Below, piece by piece: positions 58,903 through 64,000 of a stretch of DNA of 64,000 nt (positions are counted from its first letter, which is position 1; every line of letters begins with the position of its first letter). The notes under the pieces are model-generated. The model saw only the letters and a program-made list of their open reading frames with translations, was not told where the DNA came from and ran no database searches. The translations under genes were made by a program, and so were the position numbers. Source of the DNA: Cognaticolwellia beringensis (lineage in GTDB: Bacteria; Pseudomonadota; Gammaproteobacteria; Enterobacterales; Alteromonadaceae); assembly GCF_002076895.1 (NCBI RefSeq), contig NZ_CP020465.1:3906001-3970000 (forward strand), read 5' to 3'.

Positions 58903-59682
58903 ATGATTAATCAAGCGTTAGAGGCTGCGATTTGGGGCGGGGTGTCAGGCCTAGCACTTATTATTGGTGCGATAGTGGGTTATTTTGTTAACCTACCTCA
59001 TAAAGTTATTTCAAGCATTATGGCATTTGGTGCGGGGGTGCTAATTTCAGCACTGTCATTCGAGTTAATGGCCAAGGCAACAGAGCAAGGTGGTTTGTTA
59101 TATTCTGTTAGCGGTTTCGCTTGCGGTGTTTTGATTTATTCTCTGGCAAACTATTTGGTAGCACATAATGGCGGCCTGCATCGTAAACGTTCACAAGGTA
59201 TACCCAAATCTGTCGGTAATAACTCTGAAAAAAAAGGAGTTGCCCAGTCTGCGGGTATCGCGATTGCTTTAGGGGCGTTAATCGACGGCATTCCAGAGTC
59301 GGCTGCAATTGGGGTTAGTATGATAGAAGGCGGTGGTGTTGCCTTAGTCACGGTCTTTGCGGTATTTATGTCGAATATACCAGAAGGGTTATCAAGCTCT
59401 GCTGGTATGAAAAAGAGCGGTAAAAGCGCCACATTTGTTTTTACCCTATGGATTGCCATTACTATTGTGCTAGCCATATCGGCTTATCTTGGTTTAACTA
59501 TTTTGGGAGAGCTTGGTAACGAATATATAGGTTTTGCAACGGCGTTAGCTGCAGGTGCAATTTTGGTCATGATCATACAAACTATGATCCCAGAAGCCTT
59601 TGAAGGTATGCATGACATTACCGGCCCAATTGCCGCCGTTGGATTTTTAGTGGCTTATAGCGCCAGTGAAATGTTCAGTTAA
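58903..59682 (+). CDS. ZIP-family metal transporter
   Basis: The 259 residues are hydrophobic with about eight transmembrane helices. The metal-site helices are recognisable: GALIDGIPESAAIG and FMSNIPEGLSSSAGMKKSG (the N-x-PEG pattern of ZIP proteins), and a late E in TMIPEAFEG. Several His and Lys between helices 3 and 4 (HNGGLHRKRS) form the variable loop. It probably imports Zn2+ or another divalent cation into the cytoplasm. Shine-Dalgarno AAGGAA lies before the ATG. Monocistronic. Confidence 0.88.
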   Translation: MINQALEAAIWGGVSGLALIIGAIVGYFVNLPHKVISSIMAFGAGVLISALSFELMAKATEQGGLLYSVSGFACGVLIYSLANYLVAHNGGLHRKRSQGIPKSVGNNSEKKGVAQSAGIAIALGALIDGIPESAAIGVSMIEGGGVALVTVFAVFMSNIPEGLSSSAGMKKSGKSATFVFTLWIAITIVLAISAYLGLTILGELGNEYIGFATALAAGAILVMIIQTMIPEAFEGMHDITGPIAAVGFLVAYSASEMFS

Positions 59683-59892
59683 TATCCAATACATAAATAA
59701 ACCATAACAATTCATCGTTAGATTTAAAATAAATTGGGTATTGATTTTAATTGGTTTTATTCTCCAAGCGGGCAATCTAATTACTGCCTTTTAATTAACC
59801 AAATAAATTAAGTGTTATTTTTATAAGTTATACCAAGTTGATTAATCGTCTACATGAGTTTCGCCAGCGCAACTTAGTTGTATCTTTCTGTG

Positions 59893-62277
59893 TTAGCCAA
59901 CGCGTGATTTATTGACAAGTCCGTCAAGCCGCTCAGGTTTATGTAAATGATAACCTTGTGCAAATTCAACGCCCATTTCTTGTAAACATTTTAAGGCGGG
60001 CTCGTCTTCGACAAACTCAGCAACGATGACTTTACCTAAGGTTTTACCTATATCGCTAATGGCTCTAACCATAGCTTTATCTGTTTTATCGTTGGCCATG
60101 TTTTTGACAAATACGCCATCAATTTTGAGATATTGGACGGGGAATTGCTTAAGGTAGGCAAAGGAGGATAACCCCGCACCAAAATCATCCAGCGCGAAGC
60201 TGCTGCCTAATTCTCTTAGCTTTTCCATAAAGTTACGTACAACGTTCAAGTTGCTAACCGCCGCGGTTTCGGTTATTTCAAAACAAAGTTTATTGGCTGG
60301 AATATTATAGTGCGCGATGGTTTTTAACGTAAAGTCAGTAAAGTCTTCTTGATCAAAACTTTTACCTGAAATATTAATATGGCAAACGTCAAAGCCATTT
60401 AATTCTAGAGGATAACGTTGTAAATGTGAGCAGACTTTCTCTATTACCCATCGGTCAAGTAAGTGCACTAGATTGAATCGTTCAGCAGCAGGTATAAATG
60501 CACCTGGTGGGATAATTTCGTTGTTCTCTCCTAACATGCGCACTAAAACTTCGATATGTGTATGTTGAACTGATGTCAGAGAAACTAATTTTTGTGCATC
60601 TAAATATAAGCTATCAGTCTCGATAGCTCGGCGAATACGTTCGATCCACTCCATTTGTATACGACGAGCTGCGAGTTCTTTATCTCCTTGATAAGTTAAT
60701 ATCACACGATTACGACCTTGCTCTTTAGCCATGTGACAAGCCGAGTCTGCAGCCTGTAATAATGATGCTTCATCAGTACTAGTGGCCATAATAGGAGTAA
60801 TACCAATACTACAGCCGATATTAAAGGCACGACCATCCCAACTAAATGGGAATTCACTCAAGCTATTTCGCAGGTTTTCCGCTGTTTTAATCGCTTGCTC
60901 AGGCTCGCAGCAATCTAGAATTAACCCAAACTCGTCACCACCCAAACGGGCTAATAAGTCACTTTTTCTTAATTGTCGGCTAAATAGTTGCGTAACTTGT
61001 AGTAGTAGTTGATCGCCGGCAAAATGGCCAAGTGTGTCGTTGATCACTTTAAATTGGTCTAAGTCGATAAAACAAAGACAATGAACAAAGTTCTCACTTC
61101 GGGCTTTTAATAGAGATTCGCTTAAGTAACCATCAAAAGCTCTGCGGTTAATTAGGCCCGTTAAGTTATCATGGCGGGCTTGGTAGCTTAGCTCTTTACT
61201 GAGACGCTGTTGCTCAGATACGTCTTCTATAATACAAATATAACGTATTTCGCTCGGGTTTCCCCACTCAAAACGCGACATCGTGGTTTGTACCCAAATC
61301 ACGCTACTGTCAATGCGATGTAAGCGCTGTTTAAAGCTAACCCTTTCGCTTAAACCTTTGTCTAAGATCGCACGTTCTTCTATAAAAATATTGCTATCTT
61401 CAGGATGAATTAACTGGTTATACCTTAATTGTGAAAGTACCGTGAAGTTATAATTAAGAATATCGCACAAGGCGCTATTAGCATCTTTAATGCGGCCATC
61501 AGCATCTAGCTGTGCAATACCGACAGCAGCATTTTCAAAGGTGCTTCTAAATTTGTACTCAGAAATACGTATGGTGGAGGTTAATTTTTTTAGCAGCAAG
61601 GTAGCAATGCCACCTAATAATAGAAAGAAAATAACGCTTACTATTGACAATAATATTGCCAAAACACGACTAGCCAAACTCATTTTTACTTGAAATTCAG
61701 TTTGTGGCTGAGCGAGCTTCTGTGTAATTTCATCTAGCTCGGATTGTAGTACTTCCACTTCAATTAAGGATTTTTGTCTGGTGTGGGGTAATTTGTCTAA
61801 GGTATTGCCTAGCCTTACTATCCATGGATCTGAGCTCTGCCAAGCTTTTACCGCATCTTTAAAATAAGGTGCATTTTGAAAAAAGCGAAATAACCATATC
61901 ATGCGAGAAATATCATCAGGATGATTACCACCTTGTAAAAATCCACGATAGGCAGAGTCATAATCTAAAACATCGCGCTCTAATATTAGACGACCTAGCA
62001 TATGACCCAGCGGGAGTTGGTATTTATCTCGCGCCAACTTTAAGGCCCGAGGATCTCCAGATCGCAAATAAATTTCACTTTGTCTGACCGATTCGCTCAC
62101 CCCGTGAGACCAATTACTTAACGCAGCTAAATAAGCGGCCGTACCCGACTGAATTTGGATAATTGACAGCGTAAAACCGATGGCGACTGCACCGAGTAAT
62201 ACTAATAATGACGCTGTGAGTTTAAACCTATTTCGATTAGTGCTATTTATGTCTTTGACTCCGGATTCGTTCAGCAT
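59893..62277 (-). CDS. PAS-GGDEF-EAL cyclic-di-GMP protein with intact catalytic motifs
   Basis: The 794 residues hold a first helix (about 20-40), an extracytoplasmic segment, a second helix (about 210-235), a PAS domain with PAC-like end (about 245-365), GGDEF (about 370-530; LLARLGGDEFGLILD), and EAL (about 545-790). The EAL signature reads EVLVR, and residues for metal and substrate are kept: INISG, EITETA, LDDFGAG, YLKIDG, VAEFVED and AQGYHLHKP. Both synthesis and hydrolysis are possible. I chose ATG 62277 because AAGGA lies 5 bases before it; the open frame extends to 62340. Monocistronic. Confidence 0.9.
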   Translation of the reverse strand: MLNESGVKDINSTNRNRFKLTASLLVLLGAVAIGFTLSIIQIQSGTAAYLAALSNWSHGVSESVRQSEIYLRSGDPRALKLARDKYQLPLGHMLGRLILERDVLDYDSAYRGFLQGGNHPDDISRMIWLFRFFQNAPYFKDAVKAWQSSDPWIVRLGNTLDKLPHTRQKSLIEVEVLQSELDEITQKLAQPQTEFQVKMSLASRVLAILLSIVSVIFFLLLGGIATLLLKKLTSTIRISEYKFRSTFENAAVGIAQLDADGRIKDANSALCDILNYNFTVLSQLRYNQLIHPEDSNIFIEERAILDKGLSERVSFKQRLHRIDSSVIWVQTTMSRFEWGNPSEIRYICIIEDVSEQQRLSKELSYQARHDNLTGLINRRAFDGYLSESLLKARSENFVHCLCFIDLDQFKVINDTLGHFAGDQLLLQVTQLFSRQLRKSDLLARLGGDEFGLILDCCEPEQAIKTAENLRNSLSEFPFSWDGRAFNIGCSIGITPIMATSTDEASLLQAADSACHMAKEQGRNRVILTYQGDKELAARRIQMEWIERIRRAIETDSLYLDAQKLVSLTSVQHTHIEVLVRMLGENNEIIPPGAFIPAAERFNLVHLLDRWVIEKVCSHLQRYPLELNGFDVCHINISGKSFDQEDFTDFTLKTIAHYNIPANKLCFEITETAAVSNLNVVRNFMEKLRELGSSFALDDFGAGLSSFAYLKQFPVQYLKIDGVFVKNMANDKTDKAMVRAISDIGKTLGKVIVAEFVEDEPALKCLQEMGVEFAQGYHLHKPERLDGLVNKSRVG

Positions 62278-62340
62278 AGTTATCCTTAATTGAGCATTAA
62301 CACATGTCAGTAAAAGGTTAATTTTGAACGCTAAACTCAT

Positions 62341-63031
62341 TTTACTTCAATATATTATACACTAGTTTACGCGAGCATAAATTACAGTCAATAAATACCA
62401 TTATCACTGTTTTAAATGAATACATTTGTAATGTAAAGTAATTTGAAGTCCTCGTAATGCCATACACTAATGGTAAAACTTATTCTTGCTTGAAGTAGTA
62501 AGCGCTTTAAAGTAAATTCTCTAAATCATCACTAGCTAATAGGGTAATTAACTATTGAAAAGTCGGTGTAAACGGTGGTGAATAGATTTATGATTGAATG
62601 CTAAAGTGTAAAAATATGCTTTGTAGCAATTGTATTAGAATTAATTGTCATGGTTTATTTTATATATAAAACATTTATTACTTTTGACTTGAAATTTAAC
62701 TCGTTCACCGCAATTAACTTAATATAACCCTGGGATTAACCATTATTGGTAAAAATAGTGGTCTATGTTACGATTAATATATGCTTACATTATCATTTAT
62801 TCAGTTCATTGCTTTAGTTGATGACTTATCCATTACACAGATGGTACCTGTTCGCACCTTGCCCATTTTAGGGCGACTAAATACAGCTTTAACTTAGTCG
62901 CCCAACACGTAAACAAAACTAATCTACGAAAAGACAAGTAACAGCACATAAATGGTGCCTGCTATTCGTGGCTAGTTTAAATTTGTGCAATTAACACTCA
63001 CCACCATTTATTCGAGATTGATAATAGATAT
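62341..63031. other. 691-bp gap containing a 10-bp hairpin
   Basis: No gene. GGGCGACTAA (62871-62880) pairs with TTAGTCGCCC (62894-62903), loop 13 bases, no T-run, 130 bases upstream of the small gene. The rest is A/T-rich. Confidence 0.45.
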
Positions 63032-63241
63032 ATGCATAATAATTTTTGGGATTACCTCTATGAAACCACTGAGTTAATAGAAAATATGGCTAATGAAAAG
63101 CAAGATATAATTGAGCAAGTTTATGCTCGATTAGAAAATGTTGAGTTGCTATATGAGCGAAATTTCGATCCTGTTGATTCATATGAAGAATATGTAGCAG
63201 TAAAGTTAATTCGGGCAATTTCACAGGCGATCAAAAGGTAA
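63032..63241 (+). CDS. Small acidic hypothetical protein upstream of hemD
   Basis: The 69 residues are helical and acidic (MHNNFWDYLYETTELIENMANEKQDIIEQVYARLENVELLYERN...). No membrane segment or known domain is visible. The stop is 4 bases before the hemD ATG, and the end of this frame (AAAAGG) supplies the hemD Shine-Dalgarno, which supports cotranslation and a real gene. No strong Shine-Dalgarno is seen for its own start. Function unknown. Confidence 0.55.
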   Translation: MHNNFWDYLYETTELIENMANEKQDIIEQVYARLENVELLYERNFDPVDSYEEYVAVKLIRAISQAIKR

Positions 63242-63245
63242 CAAC

Positions 63246-64000
63246 ATGGATGCTCTCCCTATAAATGTTTTGTTTAGCAGAGAATACTCGCAGCTTGGTA
63301 GCGCCTTAAAAGTGTTGTCAGCTAAAAAGTTCAAGGTTATTGCTTGCCCAACGATCAAGATAGCGGCGGTTGAAAAAAATCAACAACTTAAAAATGACTT
63401 TACTCAAGCAGTAACTGCTGATTATTTAATTTTTACTTCTCAATACGCGGTTATTGAAACCATAGCATTCCTGAAGCTTTTAGGTATTAGTGCATCTGCA
63501 CTTAACGCAATGAAAATTTGTGCTGTTGGCCCGATGGTTTCTCGCCAGTTGGCTGAATATGGCCTTATTGCCGATATGATGCCCAGCATATATACAGCTG
63601 AATCGTTAGGCGATTTATTTCCACGTATAGCGGCTGATAGCTTAAAAATATTTTTTCCAAAAGGAAATCGAGCAGCGTTAAAATTAGAACAGGTGCTTGC
63701 TGAAAAAGGTTATTCGATAATTTCACCTATTATTTACCAAACGACATTAAGAAAATCGCTTGAAAAACCTGCGCAAGCTTTATTTGATGCAAAGAATGTC
63801 GATTGTTTTGTATTTACATCTCCGTCATCTGTGCTTGCTTTGACGTCGATCTTAAATACCGCTAAAAATGAACAGGCTTTAAAAAATACGGTGCTTTGCG
63901 CCATAGGAACAACAACGTATCAGGCGTGTTTAGATGCTGGATTAACAGTCAGCATTATGCCAAAGGAGTTTACTATTGAAGGATTAGCTCGTGCGATAGA
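63246..64000 (+). CDS. hemD: Uroporphyrinogen-III synthase, 3' end outside the window
   Basis: About 251 residues are visible in an uninterrupted frame to the right edge. The two-lobed HemD pattern is present: VLFSREYSQLGSALKVL, DYLIFTSQYAVIETIAFL, KICAVGPMVSRQLAEYGL, KIFFPKGNRAALKLEQVLAEKGYSI, DCFVFTSPSSVLAL, LCAIGTTTYQACLDAGL and TIEGLARAI. HemD cyclises hydroxymethylbilane to uroporphyrinogen III. In E. coli it follows hemC; here a small gene and a non-coding gap precede it. AAAAGG 7 bases upstream supports ATG 63246. Confidence 0.88.
   Translation, partial: MDALPINVLFSREYSQLGSALKVLSAKKFKVIACPTIKIAAVEKNQQLKNDFTQAVTADYLIFTSQYAVIETIAFLKLLGISASALNAMKICAVGPMVSRQLAEYGLIADMMPSIYTAESLGDLFPRIAADSLKIFFPKGNRAALKLEQVLAEKGYSIISPIIYQTTLRKSLEKPAQALFDAKNVDCFVFTSPSSVLALTSILNTAKNEQALKNTVLCAIGTTTYQACLDAGLTVSIMPKEFTIEGLARAI

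Overview
The window is a chromosomal segment of an AT-rich marine gammaproteobacterium, most likely from the Colwelliaceae (Colwellia/Thalassotalea type) within Alteromonadales. Reasons: conserved gammaproteobacterial blocks (rsxABCDGE-nth; rimP-nusA-infB-rbfA-truB-rpsO with pnp-nlpI nearby; gltA divergent from sdhCDAB-sucABCD), low GC with A/T-rich intergenic DNA, and family-level protein similarity. The assignment comes from gene order and recalled sequence similarity, not from a search. No tRNA, rRNA, CRISPR array, transposase gene or prophage was found.

Layout. 1-172: end of a membrane protein. 410-6070: a glutarate catabolic operon on the minus strand (gcdH, class III CoA-transferase, glaH/csiD, lhgO) with a divergent LysR regulator. 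It combines the glutaryl-CoA route and the glutarate hydroxylation route in one transcription unit. 6244-6663: a glyoxalase-fold protein. 7283-14010: nth and the Rsx/Rnf electron-transport complex, read rsxA to rsxE then nth. 14237-16123: a degenerate GGDEF-EAL protein resembling CsrD. 16328-23266: translation operon with a long leader holding two terminator-like hairpins. 23442-25762: an alpha/beta hydrolase and an MscS channel. 26561-31174: pnp, nlpI and a membrane-anchored repeat-zincin protein. 31259-34172: a small protein, a natural CsdA-CsdE fusion and convergent tcdA, which together form the sulfur relay and dehydratase for cyclic t6A. 34955-36496: a sensorless REC-REC-histidine kinase. 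36880-48449: TCA cycle block (gltA; sdhCDAB; sucABCD), with a SucB that has two lipoyl domains.

48544-52271 is the accessory island and the most unusual part. A lone TIR-like nucleotide-binding protein (minus strand) faces a 2.4 kb non-coding array of about four and a half related elements. These elements have long terminal inverted repeats and nested hairpins whose arms differ between copies while pairing is kept. A 56-bp module with a perfect 7-bp palindrome occurs three times at the copy junctions, and an RraB-like protein gene follows. No protein in the array is convincing; the sequence looks like a structured DNA or RNA element family.

52856-64000: alanine-glyoxylate type aminotransferase, short malic enzyme, YbdG-type mechanosensitive channel, META-domain lipoprotein, ZIP metal transporter, a PAS-GGDEF-EAL protein with intact catalytic motifs, a small acidic protein, and the start of hemD, which runs off the window without hemC before it.

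The window is dominated by central metabolism: glutarate is turned into 2-oxoglutarate or acetyl-CoA precursors that feed the TCA genes at 37-48 kb, and Rsx and succinate dehydrogenase handle electrons.
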